From NCBI RefSeq assembly GCF_000512585.2, contig NC_089248.1, positions 434,001 to 498,000 of the forward strand: 64,000 bases of DNA, read 5' to 3'. Shown piece by piece: positions 1 to 13,800 of this stretch. The stretch is from Kwoniella bestiolae CBS 10118 (taxonomy: Eukaryota; Basidiomycota; Tremellomycetes; Tremellales; Cryptococcaceae). The translations under genes and the position numbers were made by a program. Within the stretch, counting starts at the first letter, position 1. Every line of letters begins with the position of its first letter. The notes beneath the pieces are model-generated. The model was given only the letters and a program-made list of their open reading frames with translations. It ran no database searches and was not told the origin of the DNA.

Positions 1-3000
1 AGATTCAGAGTCTTCCGCACCGGACCTCTCGCAACTATTCTTTCCAGGACAATACTTCCCTGCTAAAGTGTTAAACTTATATCCGACAGCAAGCCAGTCA
101 TTCATCTCCCAATATCCCGTCACCGAAACTACGAGATTAGCAGCCAGAGTTGAAGTTACGTTGATCCCCGAGAAGGTCGGAAGCGAGGTATCGAAGAAGG
201 ACATTGAGAAAGGGTATTTCTTAGTGGGGGAAGTTAAAAGCGAAGAAGATAAAGGATATACCGTTGGTGTAGGGTTGAACCCTGATGAAGGGTCTGGCGT
301 TGAAGGTTGGATAAGTAAAGAGGAGGTGCAGAAATACGTATCATGTGAGTTGACCGATATCCGATTCATTTACAGTATCGTTCATGCTAATGTGACGTGT
401 TTTATAGCCCAATCCCTGATCCCCGGCCAACTCCTCCCTGCTACTGTATCATCCCTCACTGCTGGTGGAAGAGTCGTCCAACTGTCTCTTGATCCCCTTG
501 AGCTCACTCGGAGCAGTACAAGTGAAGTGTCAACGGTCGGCTCATTGACCCCTGGACATCTGATAACAGCTTTGATCACTGCTGTTGTACCTTTGGGATT
601 GAATGTCAAAGTCTGCGGATTCTACGATGGTACCATCGATCTCGCTCATTTACCATTAGGCGAAGATGATGTGGAAACCAAATACAAGATTGGAAAGAAG
701 GTTGGTTGATCCTCCTCCGACCGATAGCAAGTCAGCTAATCACTCGAACTTGAATAGGTCCGAGCCAGAATAATCTACGATAATCTCTCTACCACACCTC
801 CTACATTCGCCCTTTCTGCCCTGCCTCACGTTGTCGGTTTGACCAGTCCTACCAAGGAAGGCGAAGATGTACCATTAGAACATGCTATTCCGATCGGTAA
901 ATTGTACCCCAGTGTGAAGGTGGTTCGAGTCATGCCTGACTGGGGTGTCATCTGTCGAACGAACGATGGGTTGGATGGATTCTGTCATGTAAGCTATCTT
1001 TCTCGTCGTAAAGCAAATCATAACTTACGTTTATATGATGTTACAGATCAGTCATCTTTCCGACGAGCGAGTATCTGTCTTAACAAATGGTACAGGTCAA
1101 TACAAAGCCGGTACTCTTCACCGAGCCAGAGTCATCGGTCATTCACCTCTCGACGGTGTGGTTCTCCTTTCTTTCGAGCAGAAGGTCTTAGATCAAGTGT
1201 TCATGCAAGTTGGGGAGTTGCAGATAGGTCAGGTACTCAAGGTAGGTTTAGCTAACCGTGAGCTCATTGAAGTCGAATTAGCTAAAACAAGTCAATCATA
1301 ATAGGGTACTGTACACCGTCTAGCGGAACGAATGCTTTTCATCTCGCTATCGGGTTCAGTTGACGGTATTGTCTTCCCCAATCATTATGCCGATATCAAG
1401 CTCAAACACCCTGAAAAGCGATTCAAGGTTGGCTCGTCGGTGAAAGCTCGTGTATTCGCAATCGAACCCGCACGTAATAGGGTAGTCTTGACTCTGAAGA
1501 AATCGTTGGTGGATTCAGGCGATAGTATTCCACAAGGTTTCAGCGATGTTCAAGTTGGACAAGTCACCCCTGGTGTAATCGTCAAGATCATGGATAAAGG
1601 TTGTATCGTAGATCTCTTTGGAGGTATCAAGGCTTTCATGCCGTTATCCGAATCAAGGTATGTCATTTTTAGCCCATCGTGATGCACTCAATGGAGAACT
1701 GATGGAGTGGGGCGTAGCCAAACATTCGTGAAAAACCTTAATGATCTTTTCTACGTCGGTAAATCCGTTACTGTCCGAGTACTGGACATCCAGCCTGAAA
1801 ACGAACGAATCGTGGTATCAGCCAAACAAGCAGCTCCCAACCCCGTTACATCAGCTGCTGAGAAACTCCAAGTTGGAGATGCCGTCTCTGGAAGTGTATC
1901 GGCAATTCACGAAGAACAGGTGGTAGTCAAATTGGACGAATCGGGTCTTACCTCTTTATTGTCATTGAGTAACTTGTCGAATCAACGACACATGGGTATT
2001 GACGAATTGCGATCATCACTCAAGATCGACGATAAGATTGAAGATCTCGTTGTCGTCTCGAAGAACCCTGTATCGGGATTGATCATTGTGAATATCAAGA
2101 AGACCAATACCCCTACTACCAAGACTAAGGTCAAGAAGGAAAAGAAGGAGAAGGAGGACGGTGCCAGTGGGATCTCCAAGAATGTCAAAGCGATTGATGA
2201 GATCCAAGTTGGACAGATTTTATCTGGACATGTGATCGAACATACCGAACGGGGGACTATGGTACAGTTGCCCAATAGGATCAGAGGGAGAATCCACCCA
2301 TCGGATGCTGTCGATGATTTATCGACTTTGGTAGATGGACATGCGCCGTTCAAGGTGGATCAGGAGATCAAAGTTTACGTCCTGGCTGTGAACAAGCAGA
2401 AGAGAGCTGTCGATCTTTCCTCGAGACCTTCTAAGATATCGCCAGGAGGAAAAGTGGTAGATAAGGAGCTAGTCGATGTGAAGGGGTTGAAAGAGGGTCA
2501 AAGCGTTAGAGGTCTGGTTAAAAATATCGCTAGTCATGGTGTGTTTGTTAGTCTGGGTAGGGAGGTGACTGCTAGGGTGATGATCAAGGAACTCTTCGAT
2601 GAGGTGTGTTTGGCTTCTTCCCTTCTCATGCAAGATACATGCTGAACTGATGGTGCTATCTGTAGTTTGTGAAAGACTGGGATTCGAAATTCGAGGTAAA
2701 CCAATTGGTTACTGGTAAAATCCTGAGGTATGTCAGGCTCGAGCTTGTGTATCTTGGGACATTATCAAACTGATATGAGATTTGATGCAGCGTCGACGAG
2801 AAGAGAAATTCTGTAGAGATGACGTTCCGAAAGGACCCTGCCAAATCCACTAAGAAGGTTGCCAAATTGGGGTTGAACGATTTCGAAGAGGGTCAAAAGG
2901 TCGTTGCGGAGATTAAGAAGGTGAGTTGTATCCCTTTCATCCAGACCTTAGTAGGACGAAGCAGCTGATTGTACGGCGAAATGGCTGATAGGTCGAGGCT

Positions 3001-4859
3001 TATGGTATTTTCTTAAGGATTGAGGGAAGTGATGTCTCGGGATTGTGTCATAAATCAGAGGTATGTCACGAGTCATCTCTAGCAGATTTTCCCATGGAAG
3101 TGTGGGGTGTGTAAAGAGGAAAGTCGCTGATTGAGACTGTGGAATGTGTTTACAGATCTCCGATAACAAGAAACAAGATGTTTCTCAAGCTTTGAAATCT
3201 TTCAGAGAAGGCGATCAAGTAAAAGCTAAGATTCTCAGCATTGATGCGGAGAAGAACAAGATCAACTTTGGTATCAAGGCTAGTTATTTCGGTGAAGAGT
3301 TTGGAGAGGGTCAAGGGGACGAGGATGATGAAGAGATGGAAGGTGATGCCGATGAGGGCGAAGAAGCTGTTGAGGAAGATGATGACGAAAATGAGGAGGA
3401 TGTACTCATGATGGGTAGCGATGATGAACAAGACGAGCAAGAGGAGGCAGCTGACGAAGATGAGGATGAGGACGACGAGGAGGACGAAGAGGAAGAAGGC
3501 ATCGAAGCCGCTCCAACAACTGCCACCTCATCCAAGAAATCTGCCAAAGCCGCTACTACTTCTGGACTAGCCGTTGCAGGGGGGTTCGACTGGACAGGCG
3601 AAGGCGCCAAATCCGAAGCGTCTGGATCTGATTCCGATGAATCTGACGAAGATGAAGACGTCGACGTACCTGCTGTATCCGCCAAGACCAAATCCAAAGG
3701 CAAATCCAAGGGAGTAGAAGATCTCACTTCAACAGCCCCCGATGCCCGACCAGAATCCATATCAGAGTTCGAGCGAGCCCTCTTGGCTTCTCCCAACTCG
3801 TCTTACTTGTGGATCCAATACATGTCGTTCCATCTCCAATTACACGAGATTGAAAAAGCCAGAAAGATCGGTAGGATGGCACTGGAGAAGATCAACTACC
3901 GAGAAGAAGATGAGAAGTTGAATATCTGGATGGCGCTTATAAACCTGGAACTGAGCTTTGGTACAACTCAATCGACCGATGCAGTCTTCAAGGAGGCGAG
4001 TCAGTATAATGATTCGAGGAGCGTGTATACTAGGTATGCTGAGGCTCTTGTAGCTGCTGGGAAGGATGATGTGAGTTGGAGCTTCTTTCGTCCTGGTTAT
4101 GGTTGAGGTATAGAATGAAAGTGAGATAGAAGGATGTATGCTGATGCCTTGTATTGTGTGGTGATAGCTCGTCGAAGAAGTGTTCAAGAAGATAGTCAAG
4201 AAATTCTCGGCCTACCCAGAATCATGGACGCGGTTCGCAGAGTTTTACCTGAAGAAGGGAGATGTGGAGAGTGCTAGGGCCTTGTTACCTAGAGCTACGA
4301 AATCTTTGGATAAATCCAAGCGTGAGTGCGGTCAATTCTGGGGACAGAAAGGAAAAAGGGGGAATAAGGACAAAGGGGGAATAAGGACAAAGGACATAGC
4401 TGACGTGTTCGAGGGGATCTATATAGACGTCGAAACTATCGAAAAGATGTCATTACTCGAATTCAAATACGGTGACTCCGAAAGAGCCAAGACACTCTTT
4501 GAGGGGCTTGTTGATCGATTCCCCAAACGATTGGATCTGTGGGGAGTCTACATTGATCAGTTGGCTAAGATTGATGATATTCAGGGAGTGAGGGGTTTGG
4601 TGGATAGGGCGTTGAATCAGAAATTGACCAGTAAAAAGGCCAAGTGGGTACTTCCTCGTCGACGTGCTTGTCACCCATACTAATATTCTATTCGTTTGTT
4701 AGATTCCTTTTCAAGAAGCTCTTGACTATCGAACAGAGGATAGGCGATGAGAAGGGTCAGGAGAAGGCTAAAGAGAGGGCTAAAGCATGGGTTTTGGAGA
4801 ATACTAAGCCTGATCCTGAGGAGGAAGAGGAGGAAGAGGAGAGTGAGGAAGAAGAGTAG
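1..4859 (+). CDS. RRP5: rRNA biogenesis protein RRP5 (5' end outside window)
   Basis: Needed in the nucleolus for early pre-rRNA cleavages of both ribosomal subunits. The window opens inside the gene. The spliced product shows a series of S1 RNA-binding domains up to about 3290, for example the GxIVFP- and GVFVSLG-type strands near 1360 and 2540. An extremely acidic Asp/Glu/Ser linker follows (about 3300-3720). Then come HAT/TPR-like helical repeats (about 3760-4790) with the SSYLWIQYMSF, AYPESWTRFAEFY and PKRLDLWGVYIDQ signatures of Rrp5 C-termini, and a Glu-rich tail ends at TAG 4857-4859. At least ten introns are visible, with donors such as 344, 702, 1243 and 4322. This S1-acidic-HAT order is specific to Rrp5. 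The intron at 4322-4426 carries a duplicated 17-mer. Confidence 0.93.
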
Positions 4860-5218
4860 TCTGTGATTTCTCTAAAAATGGGTTGTTTGCATTTTTTGTT
4901 CTGTTTCTGGCTTGTTTTGGTCCATAGTAATGCATAGTATATCACGTTTGTTATCTTATCTGAGGGCATGGAGATGTCTCAATAATGAGGGTTGAAGGGG
5001 TACTGGCGAAAAACAATGGTACTCGTATGCAAATGCGAATGCGGGGTCTCCATGTTGATCTCGTTCGCGAACGTCGACTAAGAATCCCAGTTGTCGTACT
5101 GGCACAGTCCACATTTACATTTCCTTTTCCTTTGATCCGATACTGTATTCTTCTAATATATTACACACCTCCTCTCACATACCTTGCAGAACGAAGTAAG
5201 AAGAGAACAACAGGCAAT
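4860..5218. other. Intergenic, RRP5 3' end and TRS65-like 5' leader
   Basis: The two genes run in the same direction here. I see no open frame worth calling. The last ~150 bases before 5219 are pyrimidine-rich, as expected for a promoter and leader. Confidence 0.6.
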
Positions 5219-7946
5219 ATGCCCTCACCAAACCCTTCGGCATACTATGAAACCCTCTTCCATTCCTCCTCGCTGAACCTCGTGATACCTCAGATATCCT
5301 CTTTGCCTGATGAGCCGACTGGTAGTGACAATGACCTTGCTCAGTGGTGGGAGAGCGTAGAGGGTACAGCAACGAGAGAATCAGCTTTCTTTGGTGAGTT
5401 ATGAAGAGCCTATCTTCCGAGTATGAGGCAGTCAAGCTGATATTAGTTTATTAGATGAAAAGCTGTTTTACTTCTTATCGATGCACCTTCCCGATGAGGT
5501 ACTTCGTGATTTGCCTGGAACGCCAGCTATGGACGCGAAGGAACCTACTTCTGAGATGTTAAGGTTTCTTGGGAGACTTCAGGTGAGTATGATGGATCAC
5601 TCGAAACCGCTTCAGCTTCCACTCTCCGAATGATTCCTGTACAAAGGAATAGTAGCTGACGAGTGATATAGTTAACAATGACAGCCTCGTTCATCCCTTC
5701 CCTCCCACATCCAAATACCAGGACAACATTCACACCCACATCTGCCATACCGGTATCAACCTCTTCTTCCTCCCTCGCACCGCCCGCTCCACCACGAACA
5801 CCCCTCTCATCCACCGAAAACAGCGGGTCATTCCCACCCGTCACGCCCAATCCTTTTCCAGCTATGAACCAGGGTGAAGAGCAGTATGCCAACGTGGAAG
5901 GAGTGGTCGTGTGGGAAGGACCCGTGGAAGAGGTATCAGGACCGTGGGAGGAGGGTAAACCGAAGATAACCAGTAATGCTCCGGGAGGTGGAAGGAGGAT
6001 TATAAGAATTAAGGAAGGGTGGGAAGTAATCTGGAGAGGGGAAGTTCCAATTGCCTATGTTCGAACCCAAATCCAGAATCCCCTTTTGGCACTTACTGCA
6101 TCGGTGACACTACGTGATCAAACGCATACGAAGACTCATCGACGGAATGCTCAGAGTATAGATACGAGTTCGATACGCAGTGGAACTACTATCAGAACAG
6201 ATGTGACGGACGAGGATGAGGATGGCGATGAGTACGCGGGAATGGAGGAAATAGACTTACTAGGTGGTCTGGCTGGTGGGGAAGATATCATGCCTGCTAC
6301 GAGACTGGCACCCTCCATACGTCAAGATCTATCTATACCTGCCTCGTCGTCTTCGGTAAATCCTCCATTACCATTATCAGCCATCACTCCCCTCTCGGCA
6401 CCTACCATCGTTACTCCTTCTACCACCTCGACCGAGGGTGCTGGACCAAGTAGGGAGCGGGGCAATTTACCATCGACCATCCAACCTATTGTCTCTACTA
6501 CCTTGCGGAAATCGTATAGAAGGGTATTATCGTTATCGCCCGGATTACGAGTCCGTATGCGAACCCTGTTCTTACCTCAATTACTCACTTCGAATGAGGA
6601 TGACGAAGAGGAAGGAGAGAAATGTGTGATTTTATGCGTGGAGATTGAGAATTCGCCCGAATCTTCCCTTGATAATGGCTTTGAAGTCATCAAGGTCAAT
6701 CTGGAGATATCAGGTAAAGGTGGAAAGGTTTCAACTGAACTTATCGAAAGTACCAAATTCCCACTGAGGTTGGGAAGTATTGAACAGTATAACCTGTTAT
6801 ACAAGGTCAAGATCGCCTCTTCACCTTCTGTTCAGGATAGTATAGGACGCGACGGGGTGGAGGAGATTATCAACAAGTCGTTAGGGCGGAACGATGAGAT
6901 TAGACCAGTATCAATCATTGTGATTGGGAAACCATTCACCAGGATCCCCTCGACTACTCCGGAGGATGCCCAGTTCAAATACCAGACAAAAGAATTTCAC
7001 TCAAGGTGGAACTGTTCATTGGATCTCAGCTCATTCCATAATGAGGATAAACATACTCTCCCAACAATCTTACCTAAATCCAGTAATAGAAGTAATAGAA
7101 ACTCCAAGACTTCATCTCTCCCGCCAGCCATAGCAGGGGATAAGCGATACTCCCTAGCTCATTTGCTGACAATGGAAAAGGAGAAGGAGCTTCATTCTCA
7201 ATTACACGGGAAGAAACCTCTAATGCCCAGTCAAATGATCAACCAACCTTCCAACAGGATTAGCTCGTTGAATGCGAATACGAAACAGCAGATCGTAAAG
7301 GAAGAACATGGATTGATGGTCTCCATCAAGCTTTTATCGACCACCTCGAACAATGGTCGATCAAGTATACAGCCGTTAGATACATTCTCGTTGGAGATAT
7401 TCGTACATAATCGGTCGGAGCAAGTTAAAAGGTTCAGGTTGAACGTGCCTCCTCGGACTGAGGTGGAGGGGAGGATAAGGGAGATTTGGGAGAAGAGGAG
7501 GAGGATCAGGGGGGCGGAAGAGGTGGATTGGGGGGTCGATGAGGCGGGTGAGTGTACTTTGCCTCTTAGACCAGAGCCTGCAGTATTGCTTAACGTCGAG
7601 TATACGGATTGATGTCATTTGGTAATTTATGTCCTGATAGTCCTCAAACAATCGCTTGTATCTCATCAATCCACCTCGCCCGCTATCATACCTCTCGAAA
7701 ATGACGTACGCTGCGGACCACTCCTACCATACACCGGTCTATCAACTCGGATCAAGTTCCTAGCGCTGAGAGAGGGTCTACATAAGATTGAGAAGCTAAG
7801 GGTGGTCAGCAATGACAATGAATTTGATTTTATGATTAGGTAAGTACTTGTGCATCTTTTCGCCTTCATTAATCATTCCAAGAGAATGGGAAGCTAATTG
7901 AGATGTGATGGTTGTTAGTCCTGTACTTGATGTCGTTGTTGGGTGA
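5219..7946 (+). CDS. TRAPP II-specific subunit Trs65-like protein
   Basis: Trs65 is a fungal subunit of the TRAPP II Rab-activating complex at the late Golgi. Exons start at ATG 5219 (to 5393), then one near 5454-5582, a long exon from about 5673, and two short C-terminal exons ending at TGA 7944-7946. The central part is low complexity (Ser/Pro/Thr). Beta-sandwich-like segments follow (LALTASVTLRDQ, FSLEIFVHNRSEQ). The C-terminus carries the IIPLENDVRCGPL...FLALREG...KIEKLRV pattern typical of Trs65. The 3' junction is uncertain: the strong GTGAGT at 7549 joined to the acceptor before about 7642 keeps the frame, while read-through would stop at 7612. Neighbours give no functional clue. The family call rests mainly on the last ~70 residues. 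Confidence 0.7.
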
Positions 7947-8148
7947 GATGGTTGCATCAAATGAGTGATAGAGTATAGAATACTTGGTGCTTTGCTAGGC
8001 TGCTCGGAAGGTTCTATTGACACGCTGCTAGAAGATTATGAACATGATGCATAATGACTTATATATACTCCATATTTATATATCTATGAGCAGAATCGTT
8101 CAATCATCCTATCACTACCAACTTCTATTTTTGGTCATGATTATCCAT

Positions 8149-10380
8149 CTAAGGAGTGGCTCGACCCATCCATCTGGGGTACAACGAACATTCTCGGACG
8201 GTCCATCTGTTGAGTAACCAAGCGAGGAATCGCTATGATTGTAAACGCATAATATCAGCCTACTATCCTATGTACCATACCAATTGAACAAGAGATCGAG
8301 TAATAGAGTGACTGATATTGGATTTAGAAGATTTTGAACTCACCTCAACACCCAGTCCATAACCTCCATGTTCGGTGGTACCATATTTCCTCTGATCAGT
8401 AAACCAGTAGTACGGGTCCGAAGGGATTCCTTCCCTCTTATAAGCAGCCATGAGGGTATCGTAATCCGTAATCCTCATCGATCCACCAACGACCTCCCCA
8501 ACGTTCGGCATAAGCACATCCACCGACTCTGTAAAGTCCGGAGCAGATGCCAAAGGCTGCATGTAAAATGCCTTGAGCAACTTGGGGAAGTGAATAAGCA
8601 TGATGGGTCGGTTAATCTGGTCGGTCATTTTTCGTTCGGCCGCTTCGGCAATATCATCCCCTACGACGTGATCTTGCCCGTCCTCTTTCTTGATACCGTT
8701 CTCGTTGAGGTATTTGATCGCATCTCGGTAGTCCATCCTTAGGAATGGTCTTGAGGGGGGTTGGAAGGTGGGGTTGAGGGTTTTAATTATTTCGGATGAG
8801 ACTGGGTCGGCGAGGAGGGTGTCGACCACGTCGCAGATCTGTAATGAGATACACGCCATATTAGCAAGATGTACAAATCAATTTTAGACTTCACTCACCA
8901 TATCCTCGAGATGGTCCAAGAGATCTTTGAATTGGATAAACACCAACTCAGCTTCCAAGTGTGTGTATTCAGATAAATGTCGTCTCGTCAAACTCTTCTC
9001 GGCTCTGAAACTCTCCTGAATGCAGTACACGTCTCCCAGAGAAGGGAGGACAGTTTCGAGGTACAGCTGACTCGATTGGGTAAGGTAGGCGGGAGCACCA
9101 TAGTAATCAAATTCGAATAACGTTGATCCTCCCTCGACGGAAGTTTGTACCATACAAGGTGGGGTGACTTCGGTAATTCTTCGCTTGTGGAAGGAATCTC
9201 GGAATGCTCGGAGGAGAAGGGCTCGGACTCGCATGACTGAAGTGGCTGTCTCCCCACGGAGTTCGAGGTGTCGAAGATCCGCTCGGATAGAGGCGTCTGT
9301 ATCCTGTAGTGTGCAGGTGAAGCGTCAGCTATACGTTGTTTTCGGAATTCGTAGGAGAGAAGTAGAGGGAATATGGTTTAACGAAAGCTTGACCAACCTG
9401 TTGTAACCTTCCATCGAAGGCGTCCGCCCCTCCAGGCGCTCTACCAATAATCTTCCAGTAATCCACTAACAACTCCACACCACCGGGCGCAGTCTGGCCT
9501 TCCTTTACTTTCTCAACCGTACCGACCAATTCTACTGTGCTTTCTGTGGTGAGGTCCAAAGCGTCCAAAGTCTTGATACAATCTCCAGTCAAAATACATT
9601 GCAACATGGCAGTACCGTCTCTGACCACGAGGAAGTAGTTGGTCTTTTGAGGTCGGAATCTGTGGACCCATCCGTTGATTCGTACTCTCTGTCCAACCAG
9701 TTCAGGGACAGCGTAGATCTTGGTCTACACCATCAATCAAGCAAGAACATCAGCTTCTGTCTGCAGGTCTTCCGTTTTGACCAACGAGCTGATTTGACCA
9801 AACATACCTTCTTGGACTCCTTCGACGCATCATCGACCAAAATCACACCCTTAGCCTCTTCCCTCCTCAATCTTTCCTTCTCTTCCCTTTCTGCCTTCTC
9901 CTTAGCCAGCCTATCTCCCTCAGCAGCCAACTTAGCTTGAGATTTCCTCCATCCACTGATGTTCTTCACCAACTTCTTCTTGCCAGAAGTGGAAATTTCA
10001 ACCCATTCGTTTCGTTCTACCGAGTCTGGCTTTCTTACCATCAGATTAGCCACGCTTGAGGGGTTGGCATCGCTCTCTGCTGGTGGGTTGAGGGACTGGT
10101 ATGCTGCGAGGGGAGTAGCGAATGGTGAGAGTTCGGCACCAGTACCGGTCGTGTCGTTTCCCGCTTTCTCGTCGATGTAGAGAATTGGGAGGGCTATGAA
10201 TGTAGAGAGGGGTTTGTGAGCTATACTGTGATAGCATCAATCATAAAGTAGCTCACCAGATTTGGCAGAGTCATCTTTCGACTGTTCACCCAAGTAGAGA
10301 GTCTCAGCTACGCTGTTGGCGAGCTTGGTAGCTACACCTTGGGCTTGTTCGGTGATGGTGGGTTGGGCAGATTCGGCCAT
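8149..10380 (-). CDS. Cytosolic asparaginyl-tRNA synthetase
   Basis: Charges tRNA-Asn with asparagine (class IIb synthetase). Six exons can be joined in frame: 10380-10257, 10193-9808, 9724-9398, 9303-8899, 8838-8344 and 8232-8149, giving 606 residues. A charged N-terminal extension with a long Lys/Glu helix precedes the OB-fold anticodon-binding domain (VRINGWVHRFRPQ). The catalytic domain shows motif 2 (the FRAEKSLTRRHLSEYTHLEAE stretch, overlapping 9020-8950) and the C-terminal motif 3 region (GLGVERFLAWLLN). It ends with SLYPRWMGRATP, the usual end of eukaryotic AsnRS. An Asp/Lys enzyme is less likely because the FDYYGAPAYLTQSSQLYLE block and the C-terminal tail match AsnRS best. It shares a 421-bp divergent promoter with the esterase at 10802. 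Confidence 0.93.
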
Positions 10381-10801
10381 GCTGGGCGAGGGGCTGCGCG
10401 GTCGATGTAGAATGCAATGAGCGAGCGAGAAGGTATGGAAATGACTCCTATGAGTTCTTTATGAGTTTGTTGACGAGACGAATAGAAAGGAAGGAACAAG
10501 TCGAGTCGAAATCAAAGTGAATTTCAGTTGTTCTCTGCACACAGACCGAAAGGAAAAGGACCGAGCGTACCTATTCAACTCAACTGAGGAATGATAACGA
10601 GATAAGGGGCGTCACTATATTGCCACGTCATGATTTACCGCGATTGGAGACCCCGCATTCTGTAGCATTCCCGTCTAATCCGGTTAGTTGCCAATTCATT
10701 TCCCATTCAGATAGAGAGAGCATCAACATCAACGTTCCTATCTCTCACCCACCCCATCTTATATCTCGATACCCCTTGTCAAGTATACAGAGCCTCACGC
10801 A
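10381..10801. promoter_or_regulatory. Divergent intergenic promoter region
   Basis: This 421-bp region separates the AsnRS start (minus) from the hydrolase start (plus). It has pyrimidine-rich stretches near the plus-strand gene (about 10735-10800). I recognise no specific factor site. Confidence 0.5.
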
Positions 10802-13800
10802 ATGACACAAGGGTTCGGGACCCCCTCGGTAGCTATAGCCACCACTCCAACAGTAATTTCTACCTTCTTCTCCCACCTCTTCGCACGAAACAAACGCAAA
10901 TCGCAGTCCAAGAAATCACTGGAACAGGGTGGGCCAGGAGGAGGACCAGAGAATCAGCTGAGCTATGAGGAAGGGTTGAAGGTCATAAGGAGGTTTCTCG
11001 AGTTTGCGAGCCATCATGGTGTGGAGGAAGTGCAGGGGTTTACGGCTATGTGGGTGCCTACGCCGCGTGAGTTGAGTATGCCTCTGGATGATATCGCAAA
11101 TCGCGGCGTAGAGGAGGAGTAAGGACAGTCCATTTAGTGTTCAGAGATTTGATAGATACATCTGCAAGACGACGAAGTAGTGAGCAGGGATGTTCAGAAT
11201 CAAGCTGACCTGAATTTTCATCCCAGATTGGGTGAGACGAGAAACAGTGACAATACCCGATACGAACATCCGAGCTGCCGAGGATATCTTATCCAAGCAT
11301 TTATCAACTTACGGCCCAGAGGGGGAACAGGGAGGTGGACTCAAGCTGATAGGGGGAGATAAATGGTGGAGGGTGAGAGGTAGGACCCTGGAAGGGGAAT
11401 GGATAGAGGTGAGTGGACAGCTTTATACGTATTGAAAATGGGAAGAAAGGCTAAGCTCATAACACATCGTGTAGATGCAAAAAGATTACCTGAAACGAAA
11501 AGCAACTACCTCTTCCCGAAGCTCGACACAGCCACAGTCCACGAATCAGCCTCCTCCTACACAGAACGGTGGGTATGCAGATTACTGGAAATATCTACCC
11601 AAGAGAGCAGGGACAGCGGGGAGCGATAGTGTGAGAGATAACTCTGGGGCGGATGTGAAGGACGATAGAGTTATATTGTACATTCATGGTAGGTCTTAGG
11701 TCGATGGCTCATGAATAATATGAGTGTCAGCTGATGTTCGAGATTATATAAGGCGGAGCATTCTTCTTCTCATCACTTGAAACGCATAGATACCAAGTTC
11801 AAAGACATGCTAGAAAAGCCGGAGCGAGGGCTTTCTCACCTGCCTACAGGTTGGCACCTCAATATCCATTCGTGAGTGACACGTTGGCATTCCTTTCAAC
11901 TTCTGTTTCCTGCTGACTGACGATTCATTTACGTTATCACAGCCATGCGGTCTCCTAGATTCCCTAGCATCCTATCTATACCTCATCGACCCACCGTCTG
12001 GAGCGCACGACCCAATCTTACCCACCAACATCATCTTCATGGGCGACAGTGCAGGCGGAGGCATGGTCATCTCGTTATTGGTATTGATAAGAGAGATGGG
12101 TCTACCTATGCCAGCTGGAGCAAGTCTGATCTCGCCCTGGGTGGATTTGACGCATAGTATGCCTAGTATTGGTGGATGGGATGGTGGAGATTTCATACCT
12201 TCCTCCGGGTGAGTAATCGATCTTCCTCAGCTGCGACGAGGACCTCGATATGGGCCACTAAAGCTGACTACTTGAAATATCATAGTTTCCATTATAAGCC
12301 TAGTTGCGCTTGGCCTCCTCTTACTGGCGATGGTATTACTATTACGATGCCTGATGGGTCGGAGCAGCATTTCGATGAGCAGATACAGATGTACTGGTGG
12401 GTCTGTCTTTGATCCGATTGACATGTTGGACTGTACTGAGCTTTGTTGAAATCTTAGTCCCAATAACCTCACGCATCCTTTAGTATCTCCCGTCAACCTT
12501 GGATCTCTGGGAGGCCTATGCCCATTGCTAATAGTAAGTCTGCTCGGTTGTGCGGACCAGCGATCGATGAGCTGATGGATTTCTGATCAGGTTGGAGGCG
12601 GTGGTGAACTCCTTCGAGACGAGGTGAGTCTAGCTATGGTATGCTTAGAAGATGATAAGCTGACGAAGACGTTACAAGATAATATACCTAGCTCACAAAA
12701 CAGCTTCCCCCACCAAATACCCTCCCGGATCTCTCACTCTATCGCAGTATCCCGATCAAGCGAGGATGGTCAACAAGTATAAACCTACCAAAGTGCACTT
12801 ACAGATATACGAAGGATGCTGTCATGTCGTGCCTACCTTGAGTTGGACAAGGAGTTCGAAGTATATGTATAGGGCTTGTGCGAAGTGAGTCGGCTTGTTC
12901 TTCAGCTCTTGCATCTCGAGCAGATCAGCTGATGACCAACAGCTTCAACATCTGGGCATTCACCGCCGCTCAAAAAGCAGTCGAGCGTAAACTTCACCAT
13001 GAAAAATCGCATCACTCGCTGAAAGACAAACATGCCTCGCGACAGAACAGTACAAACAATAGTACTTCCACAGCTTCATCTTCTGTATCTGCATCCCGAG
13101 CGACATCTACTATAGATCTCACGCAGCCCATCATAGGCAACACAGCAGCCTCAGCAGCGAACAAGGAAGAATTAGACCTGGGTGATCTAGAATCCGAAGC
13201 GTCATCCGATTCTGACGAGTCTACCTCGACGTATCAAGATGATGGCGTACCGGCGGAAGATCAAGGTCCGAGCAAAGGGGTGGTGACGGTATCAGGACGA
13301 GAACCACTGTTCGGACCCAACAACATAGTATCAGAGAGAGTATCAACCCACGGGAAGATCAGAGCATTCGAACCTGTTGAGAGTGTCCCGGCTTTGGATC
13401 CAGGATTGAGAGAACATATAGGTCAGATACATGGTGGAGGGGCTATTCAGAAATGGTTAAATAAGCGTGCGCAGTGGGATGAGAAGTACAGTAAAGAATT
13501 GAAAAAGTGGAGAGACCTCAAGTCTAAAGATAGGGTGTTGGCGGAGAAACATGGATATCTTACTGGAGATCTACAAGGCGAAAGACCACCTTTGTGTAGT
13601 TTGGCGGGGATATTTGATGAGGGATTAGCGAGGGATGTGGGTAGGTCAGTAGATGAGCCAACGGGTAAACAGAGTGGAGTGGTGGGTATGTGGATGAAGA
13701 TGGGTGCGAAGGTGAGTGCGGCTACGTCAATTCCCCTTAATCACATGAATAGGATGGAGAGGGAATGGAGTGCTGATTGATGAATGGTTGAATACAGGCG

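Noticed and set aside
3311..3796. Long minus-strand Ser-rich open frame
   Set aside because: It is the antisense shadow of the acidic linker of RRP5; Glu/Asp codons read as Ser/Leu on the other strand.
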